64,000 bases of DNA from Gallibacter pasteurianus_A (lineage in GTDB: Bacteria; Bacillota; Clostridia; Peptostreptococcales; Anaerovoracaceae): the NCBI GenBank assembly GCA_963596005.1, contig CAVBJF010000002.1, forward strand, positions 248,001 to 312,000, given 5' to 3'. Shown here piece by piece: positions 8,383 through 16,537 of this stretch. Under the pieces are notes generated by a model, which saw only the letters and a program-made list of their open reading frames with translations, had not been told where the DNA came from and ran no database searches. The position numbers and the translations under genes were made by a program. The stretch's first letter is position 1; every line of letters starts with the position of its first letter.

Positions 8383-11001
8383 ATGGAAAAACTGGGATTA
8401 AATCAAATAAGAAAGATGTTTTTAGACTTTTATAAAACAAAGGAACACTATGTCAGAGGCTCGTTTTCTCTCGTTCCGAATAATGATAAAAGTCTGCTTA
8501 TTATAAATTCGGGAATGGCTCCGCTTAAGCCATTCTTTTCGGGCCTTGAAACACCTCCGTCAAAGAGAATGGCGACATGCCAAAAATGTATCAGGACAGA
8601 TGATATAGAAAATGTCGGTCTTACAGCAAGACACGGTACATTTTTTGAAATGCTAGGCTCTTTTTCATTTGGTGATTATTTTAAAGAAGAATCTATCACT
8701 TGGGGATGGGAATTTGTAACAGAAGTATTGAAATTACCTAAGGAAAAGATTTGGGCAACAGTCTACTTTGAGGATGACGAGGCATTTGACATTTGGAAAA
8801 ACAAAATTGGTATGCCTGAGGAAAAAATAGTTCGTCTCGGCAAAGACGATAACTTCTGGGAGATTGGTACAGGACCTTGCGGTCCTTGCTCGGAGATTTA
8901 TTTTGACAGAGGCGAAGAATACGGCTGTGGCAGCGATGATTGTAAACCGGGCTGTGATTGCGACAGATATATAGAATTTTGGAATCATGTATTTACCCAG
9001 TTTTCAAAACAGGAGGATGGCTCATATGAAAATTTGGCTCATCCAAATATCGATACAGGTATGGGTCTTGAAAGGGTAGCTTGCATCATGCAGGAAACAG
9101 ACAGTATATTTGATGTAGACACAATCAAAATGGTTGTTGATAAGGTTTGCGAATTGGCAAATATCAAATATATGGACGGAGCTTCGCCAACCGATGTTTC
9201 CGTGAGAATAATAACAGACCATATAAGATCCGCTACATTTATGATTGGCGACACTATAATGCCGTCAAACGAGGGCAGGGGATATGTGCTTAGAAGACTT
9301 ATCAGAAGAGCTGTAAGACATGGCAAGAAGATAGGTATAAACGACAGCTTCCTATCGAAGCTAGCAGAAACTGTAATAGAATCCTCAAAGGACGGATATC
9401 CTGATTTGGAAGATCAGAGGATTTTCATCCAAAAGATTATAAGTCAGGAGGAAGAACGATTTGCTAAGACGCTAAATCAAGGTCTTTCAATCATTGAGGA
9501 ATACATTGACGAGATGAAAGCAAATGGTGAAACAAAATTGAGCGGTAAAAAGGCTTTTAAGCTTCACGATACATATGGTTTTCCGTTTGAGATTACAGAA
9601 GAAATCCTACAGGAAAAAGGATATAATGTAGATAAAGATGAGTTCGATGTGTTTATGCAAAGACAAAGAGAGCTCGGTAAATCTGATGCCGCAAAGAGCG
9701 ACGAAGGCTGGAAAGAGAGTGAAATAGAGCATCTGTTTGATATACCGACTGTCTTTACAGGATATGAAAAATTCGAAGATACCGGAAAGGTTTTATCGAT
9801 ATTTAAGGATAACAGCGAGCTGGCTTCTATTTCTAAAGGTGAAACAGGAAACGTCTTGCTTGACACAACACCTTTTTATGCAAAGGGAGGCGGACAATCA
9901 AGTGATATAGGTTATTTGAGCTCTGATAATGCTAAAGCTGAGGTTGTAGAGGTTACAAAGCACAAGGGCGTAAACATCCATAAGGTAAATGTGCTTGACG
10001 GAGAGATAAAAAAAGGTGACAGCTTGTTTGGTAAGGTAGATCTCGTGCGTCGCAACAACAGCTCGCGAAACCATACATGTACACATATATTGCACCAAGC
10101 TCTACGAGATGTTTTGGGCGAGCACGTGCAGCAGGCCGGATCAGCTGTCGATGATTCATTGCTCAGATTTGACTTTTCACATTTTGAAGCTATGACAAAG
10201 GAGCAATTGCAAGAGGTTGAACAGATCGTAAATGAAAAAATAAGTATGTTCATTCCTGTAACCTGCGTAGAGATGCCGATAGCAGAAGCTAAGAAAACAG
10301 GTGCACTCGGACTTTTCGAGGATAAGTACGGAGATACTGTAAGAGTTGTTTCTGTCGGTGATTACAGCAAAGAGCTTTGCGGAGGCATACATGTTGCAAA
10401 TTCCGGGCAAATAGGTGCATTTAAAATCCTAAGTGAGACCGGTATTGCCGCAGGCGTAAGGCGAATAGAAGCCGTTACAGGAAAAGGCCTTTTGGCATTT
10501 TTAAATCAGAAGGAGGCTTTGATAGAAAATATAGCTCAAAAGCTAAACAGCAAGCCAAATTTGATTGATGAGAAAATAACTTCATTTATAGCAGAAGCAG
10601 ATGAAATGAAAAATGAGCTTCAATCACTCAAAAAGCAAAACGCAAATAATATTTCCGGCGAATTGCTGCAAAAAGCAGAGAATATAAATAATATAAGCTT
10701 TATATCTCATACATTTAACGATCTTGATTCGAAGGATTTGAGAGAAATCGCCGATGACTTAAAGAAAGGCAATGAAGACGTGGCAATAGTTTTTGCAAAT
10801 ATAACAGGCGACAAGACAATGCTTTTAGTTGCTTTGAGTGATATGCTTGTAAAAAAAGGCTACCACGCAGGCAAACTGATCAAAGAAATTGCAAAGGTAG
10901 CAGGCGGTAACGGTGGAGGAAAGCCAAATATGGCACAGGCAGGTATAAAAGATAATGATAAGATAAATGACGCATTTAAATTGGCAAAAACACTACTATG
11001 A
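8383..11001 (+). CDS. alaS: Alanyl-tRNA synthetase
   Basis: An 872-residue class II synthetase, full length for the family. Order: catalytic core with TARHGTFFEMLGSFSFGDYF, a Cys cluster in the CGSDDCKPGCDCDRY insert, tRNA recognition domain, editing domain with NHTCTHILHQALR and the later CGGIHVANSGQIGAF (HxxxH and CxxxH zinc/editing motifs), and the C-terminal DHHA1/C-Ala region ending in GGNGGGKPNMAQAG. Start ATG 8383 is preceded by GGAGG at 8370-8374; an earlier TTG lacks a site. The enzyme charges tRNA-Ala and clears Ser/Gly mischarging. The order alaS-ireB-ruvX is conserved in Firmicutes. Confidence 0.97.
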   Translation: MEKLGLNQIRKMFLDFYKTKEHYVRGSFSLVPNNDKSLLIINSGMAPLKPFFSGLETPPSKRMATCQKCIRTDDIENVGLTARHGTFFEMLGSFSFGDYFKEESITWGWEFVTEVLKLPKEKIWATVYFEDDEAFDIWKNKIGMPEEKIVRLGKDDNFWEIGTGPCGPCSEIYFDRGEEYGCGSDDCKPGCDCDRYIEFWNHVFTQFSKQEDGSYENLAHPNIDTGMGLERVACIMQETDSIFDVDTIKMVVDKVCELANIKYMDGASPTDVSVRIITDHIRSATFMIGDTIMPSNEGRGYVLRRLIRRAVRHGKKIGINDSFLSKLAETVIESSKDGYPDLEDQRIFIQKIISQEEERFAKTLNQGLSIIEEYIDEMKANGETKLSGKKAFKLHDTYGFPFEITEEILQEKGYNVDKDEFDVFMQRQRELGKSDAAKSDEGWKESEIEHLFDIPTVFTGYEKFEDTGKVLSIFKDNSELASISKGETGNVLLDTTPFYAKGGGQSSDIGYLSSDNAKAEVVEVTKHKGVNIHKVNVLDGEIKKGDSLFGKVDLVRRNNSSRNHTCTHILHQALRDVLGEHVQQAGSAVDDSLLRFDFSHFEAMTKEQLQEVEQIVNEKISMFIPVTCVEMPIAEAKKTGALGLFEDKYGDTVRVVSVGDYSKELCGGIHVANSGQIGAFKILSETGIAAGVRRIEAVTGKGLLAFLNQKEALIENIAQKLNSKPNLIDEKITSFIAEADEMKNELQSLKKQNANNISGELLQKAENINNISFISHTFNDLDSKDLREIADDLKKGNEDVAIVFANITGDKTMLLVALSDMLVKKGYHAGKLIKEIAKVAGGNGGGKPNMAQAGIKDNDKINDAFKLAKTLL

Positions 11002-11062
11002 TATTACTTTTTAACCACTTAATATCAAAATTCGAATAAAAGTATAAGAAGGAGGTATTCCG

Positions 11063-11311
11063 ATGGAAAACAAGAACACCATAATGTTTAATTCGCAAAC
11101 ACCAGGCGAGCAAAAAACGATAAAAGAAATACTGGAAATAGTCTATGACGCTTTGGAAGAAAGAGGGTATAATCCAATAGACCAGATAGTTGGGTTTATA
11201 CTTTCCGGCGACCCTTCTTATATCACAAGCCACAATAAAGCGAGAAATTTAGTACGACAGCTTGACAGAGACGATCTTGTCGAGGAACTTCTCAGAAGCT
11301 ATCTGAAATAG
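11063..11311 (+). CDS. ireB: IreB-family regulatory phosphoprotein
   Basis: An 82-residue UPF0297 family protein: MFNSQTP then ILEIVYDALEERGYNPIDQI and GYILSGDPSYITSHNKAR-like sequence. In Enterococcus, IreB is phosphorylated by the PASTA kinase IreK and negatively controls cephalosporin resistance. The N-terminal MENKNTIMFN segment carries a threonine where IreB phospho-threonines lie. AAGGAGG precedes the ATG. It sits between alaS and ruvX, the conserved Firmicutes location, 10 bases before ruvX. Assignment is strong from order and length; the signalling role is by homology. Confidence 0.92.
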   Translation: MENKNTIMFNSQTPGEQKTIKEILEIVYDALEERGYNPIDQIVGFILSGDPSYITSHNKARNLVRQLDRDDLVEELLRSYLK

Positions 11312-11320
11312 GAGGCGTAT

Positions 11321-11746
11321 ATGAGAATAATGGCTCTTGACATCGGCGATGTCAGGATAGGCGTGGCTGTTTCGGATCCACTTGGTATAACTGCACAAGG
11401 CTTAACGGTGATTGAACGCATCGGGATAAAAAAGGACTGTGACAGGATAATAGAGCTCATCAAAGAATATCAATGTGAAACAGTTGTAATAGGTCTAAAT
11501 AAGCGTCTTGACGGCAAAGATACGATTCAGACAGAAAAGGTTTATGAGTTTAAATCAAAGCTCGAAAATAAACTTAAAGCCTCGGGGTTTTCTAATGTAA
11601 AACTCGCATTTCAAGATGAAAGGCTTTCGACAACAGAAGCAGAAAAAATACTTATAGATGCCAATCTTTCACGAAAAAAAAGAAAGCATGTTATAGATAA
11701 GCAGGCTGCTGTAATAATATTGCAACGATATTTATCTACATTATGA
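11321..11746 (+). CDS. yqgF: Putative pre-16S rRNA nuclease YqgF/RuvX
   Basis: A 141-residue RNase H-fold nuclease. The N-terminal MALDIGDVRIGVAVSDPLG has the first catalytic Asp, FQDERLSTTEAE carries the second acidic pair (DER), and DKQAAVIILQRYL the last Asp. This family finishes 16S rRNA 5' processing in E. coli and is nearly universal. It ends the alaS-ireB-yqgF string and is followed by an intrinsic terminator at 11795. Confidence 0.93.
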   Translation: MRIMALDIGDVRIGVAVSDPLGITAQGLTVIERIGIKKDCDRIIELIKEYQCETVVIGLNKRLDGKDTIQTEKVYEFKSKLENKLKASGFSNVKLAFQDERLSTTEAEKILIDANLSRKKRKHVIDKQAAVIILQRYLSTL

Positions 11747-11794
11747 TTGAACCTTTGGGTTGTCGATTATTAAAAATATAAAAAATAGATAAAA

Positions 11795-11827
11795 AAACGG
11801 CTATTAATTATAAATAGTCGTTTTTTG
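11795..11827 (+). terminator. Rho-independent terminator after yqgF
   Basis: An inverted repeat AACGGCTATT / AAATAGTCGTT with a short AT loop, followed by a run of T to about 11826. It closes the alaS-ireB-yqgF operon and separates it from the accessory surface genes. Confidence 0.82.
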
Positions 11828-12065
11828 TGAGTTAATTATAGAGAGGTTATTTCTTATTTACATATTAATAATAGCTCTTTTATGTGACAGTGTAATGACT
11901 TTTATATTTCAAAACTGTCATATTAGCCATGTTTTATAAAAAATATAGGTATAGGCGAAAAAAATCTTGAGAATAAAATCTTAAAAATATTGAAATTTGC
12001 CTGATCTATGCTATTATATCTTGCGAATAGTTTACAGATTAATTACGGATTGAGGAGGGAAAAAT
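11828..12065 (+). promoter_or_regulatory. Intergenic region with promoter of the surface-protein unit
   Basis: A 240-base AT-rich gap. A likely promoter is TTGAAA at 11990-11995, a 16-base spacer and TATTAT at 12012-12017, with TG one base before the -10. A spaced inverted repeat TGACAGT (11885-11891) / ACTGTCA (11914-11920) lies about 100 bases upstream and could be an operator or a weak RNA hairpin. GGAGGG just before 12066 is the ribosome site. Nothing else was recognised. Confidence 0.55.
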
Positions 12066-13736
12066 ATGACGAAAAAAAGATTTCTAAGTGTATTTGTTGC
12101 ACTGGTCATGGTGCTAGGGCTTATGCCGACGGCGAATATAGCAAATGCGGCAGACACAACGAATACAACAAGCAAAACAATCCAGCTTGGCACAAGTGGC
12201 CTCAAAAGCCCAACTGCAACAACAAATGAAAAAGGAACATATAAAGAACCTAACAGCTATGTCTATTTTGGTGTGAATAGCGAAAACAACAGCACTCCTA
12301 TCAAGTGGCGAGTGCTGGATGCAGACAAGGCAAATGACGGCGAAACAAACGGAATGTTCCTACTGTCGGAGTATTATTTGTCGTTGACGAGATTTGACCC
12401 TACCGATCCTTATGACAACACATATCAAGAAAGCGTTGCTAAGGCTTGGTGCGCTTCATTTTCAGGCGATCAAGATAATTTCTCCTCGTTAGAGTATAAT
12501 AATATGCTTGGTATTCTAAAGGTAGATGAACCCAGCACTTTATACTCTCTTACTTGGGGTGCAAGCACATTAACTCAATACGACAAGCTCTTCTTGCTGT
12601 CTGTGCAGGAGCTTGCTGACTATGTGGGAAATTACAACGAAGCACCGGGACTGATTGCGACAAATACTGCCGGATTTGCACAGACATACTGGCTTCGTTC
12701 TCCTTATGTGTATGGCAATTGGAAACAACTCGCCGCTTCGGTTAGTTACACCGGTGAAGTGGACAATAAACATGTGGAAGACAACGCCGGAGCTCGTCCT
12801 GCTTTAAATTTAAACCTGGATAATGTTCTCTTTACGTCTGCCGCTGAAGATGGCAAGTCCGCAAGCGGTATGGATAGCGATTTGACTGCCGTAAATGATT
12901 ACACAGGCAACGAGTGGAAGCTGACACTTAAGGATACAACCCGTAATTTTTCCATAACTGAAAACGAAGCTACCGTTGAAACAGGCGATACTATCACGCT
13001 GAACTATTCAGGCGCAAGTGTAGGAACAAATGAATATATTTCTGCGATCATTGAGGATAGTAACAGCAATGTAAGCTACTACGGCAGAGTACTAAAACCA
13101 GACGCTAACGGAGGATCGATGGATATTACAATCCCATCCGGTCTTGTGGGCGGCACTTATACACTTCATCTGTTCAGCGAGCAATATAACGGAGGTTATA
13201 AAACAGATTATGCAAGTAGCTTTGATGATGTGAGCTTAACAGTAGTACACAACCACGCCTGGTCAAACGAGTGGAGCAGTGATGATACTGCCCATTGGCA
13301 TGACTGTACGGCAGATGGTTGTCCGATCACCGATAATAGCGAAAAGGACGGATATGCAATCCACTCCGGTGGAACAGCCACCTGCACTGCCAAAGCTATC
13401 TGCGCGGATTGTGGCAAGGAATACGGAAACCTTGCATCTCACAAATTGACACATGTTGCTGCAAAGGCTGCAACTGCTACTAAGACAGGAAATATCGAAT
13501 ACTGGCATTGCAGTGATTGTGACAAGTATTTTAAAGATAAAGATGCACAAACTGAAATCACAAACGGCATTAACGGTACGAAAATTTCAAAGCTAAACGC
13601 TAACGATAATGCTGAATCTTCACATACCGGCGACAACAGCAATTTCGCTTTATGGATCGCTCTGCTATTTATCAGCTGTACTACTGTTATCGGTACAACA
13701 GTTGTAAGCAGAAAGAAAAAATATAACAAAAATTAA
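12066..13736 (+). CDS. Secreted, wall- or membrane-anchored DUF6273 surface protein
   Basis: A 556-residue exported protein. A signal peptide (FLSVFVALVMVLGLMPTANI, likely cut after ANA near residue 29) is followed by a DUF6273-like domain at about 55-260, with the pattern YFGVNSENNSTPIKWRVLDA, AYWLRSP-type TYWLRSPYVYG and GARPALNLNL. An Ig-like stretch follows, then a His/Cys module near 395-455 (HNHAWSNEW, HWHDCTADGCP, ICADCGKEYG). The C-terminus ends SSHTGD, a hydrophobic helix and RKKKYNKN, which looks like a sorting signal with a degenerate LPxTG motif. Function is unknown; DUF6273 is common in gut and oral Firmicutes surface proteins. Composition is less AT-biased than the housekeeping neighbours. 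It pairs with the next gene, which shares the His/Cys module. Confidence 0.75.
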   Translation: MTKKRFLSVFVALVMVLGLMPTANIANAADTTNTTSKTIQLGTSGLKSPTATTNEKGTYKEPNSYVYFGVNSENNSTPIKWRVLDADKANDGETNGMFLLSEYYLSLTRFDPTDPYDNTYQESVAKAWCASFSGDQDNFSSLEYNNMLGILKVDEPSTLYSLTWGASTLTQYDKLFLLSVQELADYVGNYNEAPGLIATNTAGFAQTYWLRSPYVYGNWKQLAASVSYTGEVDNKHVEDNAGARPALNLNLDNVLFTSAAEDGKSASGMDSDLTAVNDYTGNEWKLTLKDTTRNFSITENEATVETGDTITLNYSGASVGTNEYISAIIEDSNSNVSYYGRVLKPDANGGSMDITIPSGLVGGTYTLHLFSEQYNGGYKTDYASSFDDVSLTVVHNHAWSNEWSSDDTAHWHDCTADGCPITDNSEKDGYAIHSGGTATCTAKAICADCGKEYGNLASHKLTHVAAKAATATKTGNIEYWHCSDCDKYFKDKDAQTEITNGINGTKISKLNANDNAESSHTGDNSNFALWIALLFISCTTVIGTTVVSRKKKYNKN

Positions 13737-13768
13737 TTTTTAAATTAAAAACGAGAGGAGACATTTAT

Positions 13769-14596
13769 ATGAAAACAAAGCTTTTTACCGGAATGAAAAA
13801 GAACTTTTTAACAGCTACCTTGCTAGCGCTTGTACTTGCTGTAGGAATTTTTCCTGCTACAGCTTTTGCCGCCTCGGGTACCCCGATGACAGAGGTTAAT
13901 ATATCAATTACCAAGCCGGCAGTAGGGGCAACACCGGATTCTCAGCCAACCATCACAACTAAGCCACAAAATGGCGCGCAGCTCCTTAGCGTAGAGTGGT
14001 ACAAGGTTGCTGAGAATGGCTATAATGGTGATATATCAGCAGATATAGATTGGAAAGAGGTTGATAATGGTGCAAAGTTTGAAGCCGGCTATTATTATCT
14101 GGCAACAGTAAACGTTAAAGCCAACAACGATTTCTTCTTTAGTCAAGATGATCTGTTGGTGACAGTAAACGATAAGTGGGCAGATCAAGCAACTATTGGT
14201 AGGGATCAGGGTCGTGATGACTGTGCGCTCCAAGCGTTATATGTTTTCCAGGTCACAAACCATACTCATACATATAGCCTTGATAAATGGAGTAGCAACG
14301 CTTCTTCACACTGGTATCAGTGCACCGATGCTAATTGCCCGGATAAGGCTGCTAGCATCAAGGACACAGCAAAGCATACTTTCAAGTGGGTTGTTGATCG
14401 TAAGGCTACTGCAGATCAGGTAGGCCTCAAGCATGAGGAATGCACAGTATGTGGCTATACACGTAACGAAAACACAAAGATTACTAATAGCCCACAAACC
14501 GGAGATACTATGAATATCGTACTTCCACTGGGTATCATGCTTGTGAGTGGAGCCGGCGTTGGTGCAGCAGTATATAGAAAGAAACAGCACAACTAA
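13769..14596 (+). CDS. Secreted sortase-type surface protein with His/Cys module
   Basis: A 275-residue exported protein. Signal peptide MKKNFLTATLLALVLAVGIF with probable cut after AFA near residue 35, a beta-rich domain (PAVGATPDSQPTI through QVTNH), then a module HTHTYSLDKW, SHWYQCTDANCPDK, HTFKW and HEECTVCGYTR. The same pattern occurs in the previous gene. The end NSPQTGD plus a hydrophobic helix and YRKKQHN is a typical cell-wall sorting signal with an SPQTG variant. A ribosome site GAGAGGAGA precedes the ATG. The gene is followed by a strong terminator. The ligand or role is unknown; paired cysteines and histidines may bind a metal or form a disulfide-stabilised module. Confidence 0.75.
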   Translation: MKTKLFTGMKKNFLTATLLALVLAVGIFPATAFAASGTPMTEVNISITKPAVGATPDSQPTITTKPQNGAQLLSVEWYKVAENGYNGDISADIDWKEVDNGAKFEAGYYYLATVNVKANNDFFFSQDDLLVTVNDKWADQATIGRDQGRDDCALQALYVFQVTNHTHTYSLDKWSSNASSHWYQCTDANCPDKAASIKDTAKHTFKWVVDRKATADQVGLKHEECTVCGYTRNENTKITNSPQTGDTMNIVLPLGIMLVSGAGVGAAVYRKKQHN

Positions 14597-14629
14597 GCAG
14601 ACCCGATAGGGTAAATATAAGTTTATGAG

Positions 14630-14669
14630 TGGACGACTACAGAGAGGTAGTCGTCCATTTTTTTTCTTT
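14630..14669 (+). terminator. Strong rho-independent terminator
   Basis: A perfect 10-bp stem GGACGACTAC (14631-14640) / GTAGTCGTCC (14647-14656), six-base loop, then a run of T. It ends the two-gene surface-protein unit. Confidence 0.93.
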
Positions 14670-14762
14670 TTGCATTATTTAGACATATTATTTAAAAATG
14701 TTACAATCCTATCTTTAAATAACTAATTTTCAAAATTCACCGGAAAAAAGGTTAAGAAAAAA

Positions 14763-14830
14763 GAACAAATGTTTAAAAAGGCTTGACACGAAACATTTGT
14801 TCTGATATCTTATTTATAGAACAATTGTTC
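14763..14830 (+). promoter_or_regulatory. SOS promoter with three LexA boxes
   Basis: Promoter TTGACA (14783-14788), 17-base spacer, TATCTT (14806-14811). Three LexA-type boxes (consensus GAACNNNNGTTC) surround it: GAACAAATGTTT at 14763-14774, AAACATTTGTTC at 14791-14802 inside the spacer, and a perfect GAACAATTGTTC at 14819-14830 over the start site. LexA at the middle and downstream boxes would block RNA polymerase. The same core sequences recur at the recA promoter (60342-60411). Confidence 0.9.
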
Positions 14831-14851
14831 TTATTTGAAGGAGTGGGTAAA

Positions 14852-15160
14852 ATGAATAAAAGGTTAGTTATAAAATCAAAGCTAAGGTTTGTAATATTCT
14901 TATTGTCGGTATTAATATTTAGTGTTACATTGATAAATGTAAGTTTTGGCGCCGATAAAGCTTCTTACAATCAATCTGATAATTATATAGAGATTGAAGT
15001 TTCGTCCGGCGATACTTTATGGGATATCGCAAATACTTACTGCGATTATTCATCAGATACAAGAAAAGTTGTACATGAAATTTGTCTTATAAACGATATC
15101 AAAGCATCAGATTTAAAAGAAGGCATGACGATAAAAATTCCTACAAATTTAGAAGTATAA
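14852..15160 (+). CDS. yneA: YneA-like SOS cell-division inhibitor (TM + LysM)
   Basis: A 102-residue protein: one N-terminal transmembrane segment (residues 13-32) and an extracellular LysM-like domain, IEVSSGDTLWDIANTY through DLKEGMTIKIP. This is the layout of B. subtilis YneA, which delays septation during the SOS response. The start at 14852 is chosen for the GAAGGAGTGGG site at 14837-14847. Its promoter is covered by three LexA boxes, the same control as YneA. Unlike B. subtilis it is not beside lexA here. The name is given by architecture and regulation; sequence identity between YneA proteins is generally low. Confidence 0.8.
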   Translation: MNKRLVIKSKLRFVIFLLSVLIFSVTLINVSFGADKASYNQSDNYIEIEVSSGDTLWDIANTYCDYSSDTRKVVHEICLINDIKASDLKEGMTIKIPTNLEV

Positions 15161-15303
15161 TGATATATCCCGACAAACCCGGAGGTATAAGGATATGCCT
15201 TATCTTATAAAAATCGCTTAGAGGGCAAATATGAGCCTTAAGTTTTGTAAGATCTGAGAAAAAAGATTTTTTTACAATATATTATAAAAGTATTATAAAA
15301 TTC
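15161..15303 (+). other. AT-rich intergenic stretch after yneA
   Basis: No gene seen. It contains a small palindrome ATAAGG / CCTTAT near 15187-15203 and a weak ATCT / AGAT hairpin followed by seven T near 15252-15277, which might be the yneA terminator. The remainder is AT-rich sequence without recognised signals. Confidence 0.4.
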
Positions 15304-15359
15304 TTCACTAAGAGGTATAGGCAGGTGCAAAAGCGCTTGTCTGTATCTTTATTTGTGAA
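15304..15359 (+). repeat. Long imperfect hairpin with many G-U pairs, unknown RNA element
   Basis: The bases 15313-15328 pair without a break with 15333-15348 around an AAAA loop (16 pairs, six of them G-U if read as + strand RNA), and TTCAC (15304-15308) pairs with GTGAA (15355-15359) outside a small internal loop. G-U pairs become A-C mismatches on the other strand, so the structure favours a + strand RNA. It lacks a T-run, so it is not a standard terminator. No known RNA family was recognised. Confidence 0.6.
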
Positions 15360-15373
15360 ACTATATTTATTTT

Positions 15374-15419
15374 ATTTATAACTATTCCCAAAATTATGAT
15401 TTTAGGCATAGTTATAAAT
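15374..15419. repeat. Near-perfect inverted repeat
   Basis: ATTTATAACTAT (15374-15385) and ATAGTTATAAAT (15408-15419) are perfect complements; the interior CC/GG and AAAAT/ATTTT also pair, leaving two mismatches and a four-base loop. AT-rich and without a following T-run. It could be a DNA dyad for a regulator, part of the DUF368 leader, or a relic of a small repeat element. Confidence 0.6.
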
Positions 15420-15578
15420 CTAAAATACAATGTTACATTCTAATGTTATATTCTTGTTAATTTTTTTCCTTTTCCTTTATCCCCCTCTTTTTTTAATGTA
15501 TAATTAAAAGGCTAAAAATAAAATATTAAATGCATGCAAGATGTTTTTATATATTTTTGAAAGGCGGTTTTTCATTTT

Positions 15579-16454
15579 ATGATTATCAATTTTATTCGCG
15601 GTTTTTGTATGGCTCTCGCTGACAGTGTTCCCGGTGTGTCCGGCGGCACTGTCGCATTTCTCCTAGGATTTTATGATAAGTTTATAGGCTCATTGAATTC
15701 ATTAACAACAAGAAGCTTATCTGACAAAAAGGATGCCCTACTCTTCTTGTTAAAGCTTGGAGTTGGCTGGATTGTCGGATTTATATTGGCTATAGATATT
15801 TTAGCAAAGGTTTTTGATGTCAGAATATACGAAGTCAGCTCTTTATTCCTTGGCTTTATATTGTTTGCTATACCTGTTGTAATAAAGGAAGAAAAGGATG
15901 TCTTTATCTTTAATCGATATACTGTTATTTCAGCATTTGTAGGTATTTTACTTGTTGCATTTCTTACCTATTTCAATCCTACAAGCGGACAAGACTCGAC
16001 ATTTGATCTGCTACACTTGGATATAGGAAGTATTGCATACATAATAATAGCAGGTATGTTTGCTATTGCCGCAATGATACTTCCCGGCATCAGCGGTTCT
16101 ACCCTGCTTTTAATCTTTGGTCTTTATATTCCGCTCGTACATGCTGTGAGTAGTACAATACACGGTGATTTCAGTTACATACCCGCGATGCTGATATTTA
16201 TATGTGGGATCATCCTTGGTCTTGCTACTGTCGTTAGGTTCGTACATGTAGCACTTATAAAGCATCGCTCCATTATGGTGTTTTTTATCATAGGAATGAT
16301 GATAGGCTCGTTTTATGCCATCGTGATGGGACCTACTACCCTCGCAGAACCTAAGGAAATGATGACGCTTGATACATTTAGTGTTTTATGGTTCCTTATA
16401 GGCGGAGCACTTATATATGGATTACAATATCTAAAAAAAGTTATAGACAAGTAA
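15579..16454 (+). CDS. DUF368 polytopic membrane protein
   Basis: A 291-residue membrane protein with about eight hydrophobic segments. The N-terminus MIINFIRGFCMALADSVPGV plus SGGTVAFLLGFYD and the repeated element AAMILPGISGSTLLLIFGLY (about residues 166-185) are the inverted-repeat signatures of DUF368. Members have been linked to polyprenyl-phosphate (C55-P) recycling across the membrane in Gram-positive and other bacteria (PopT), so a role in cell-wall lipid carrier flipping is plausible here. AAGGCGG lies before the ATG. A TATAAT at 15499-15504 without a clear -35 may be its promoter. Monocistronic and convergent with asnB. Confidence 0.87.
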   Translation: MIINFIRGFCMALADSVPGVSGGTVAFLLGFYDKFIGSLNSLTTRSLSDKKDALLFLLKLGVGWIVGFILAIDILAKVFDVRIYEVSSLFLGFILFAIPVVIKEEKDVFIFNRYTVISAFVGILLVAFLTYFNPTSGQDSTFDLLHLDIGSIAYIIIAGMFAIAAMILPGISGSTLLLIFGLYIPLVHAVSSTIHGDFSYIPAMLIFICGIILGLATVVRFVHVALIKHRSIMVFFIIGMMIGSFYAIVMGPTTLAEPKEMMTLDTFSVLWFLIGGALIYGLQYLKKVIDK

Positions 16455-16474
16455 GCCACTTGTCTATAACTTTT
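16436..16474 (+). terminator. Terminator overlapping the DUF368 stop codon
   Basis: A perfect 17-bp inverted repeat: AAAAGTTATAGACAAGT (16436-16452), five-base loop, ACTTGTCTATAACTTTT (16458-16474). The left arm contains the last codons of the gene. The right arm starts a threefold 13-base tandem repeat (16461-16499; unit TGTCTATAACTTT with small changes). Confidence 0.75.
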
Positions 16475-16506
16475 GTTTATAACTTTTGTCTGTAACTACT
16501 GTCTCT

Positions 16507-16537
16507 AAAACATCCGTGATGGGTGTTTTTATTTTTT
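16507..16537. terminator. Second terminator between convergent genes
   Basis: Stem AAACATCC / GGGTGTTT around GTGAT, flanked by T-runs on the + strand and AAAA on the other side, so it may work in both directions. It lies between DUF368 (+) and the end of asnB (-), just touching the asnB stop. Confidence 0.7.

Noticed and set aside
12008..12229. Short open frame overlapping the start of the DUF6273 gene
   Set aside because: It lies in a different frame over a clear signal peptide and has no ribosome site or family match.
15161..15578. Known metabolite riboswitch before the DUF368 gene
   Set aside because: The hairpins do not contain conserved cores of riboswitch classes that I can recognise.
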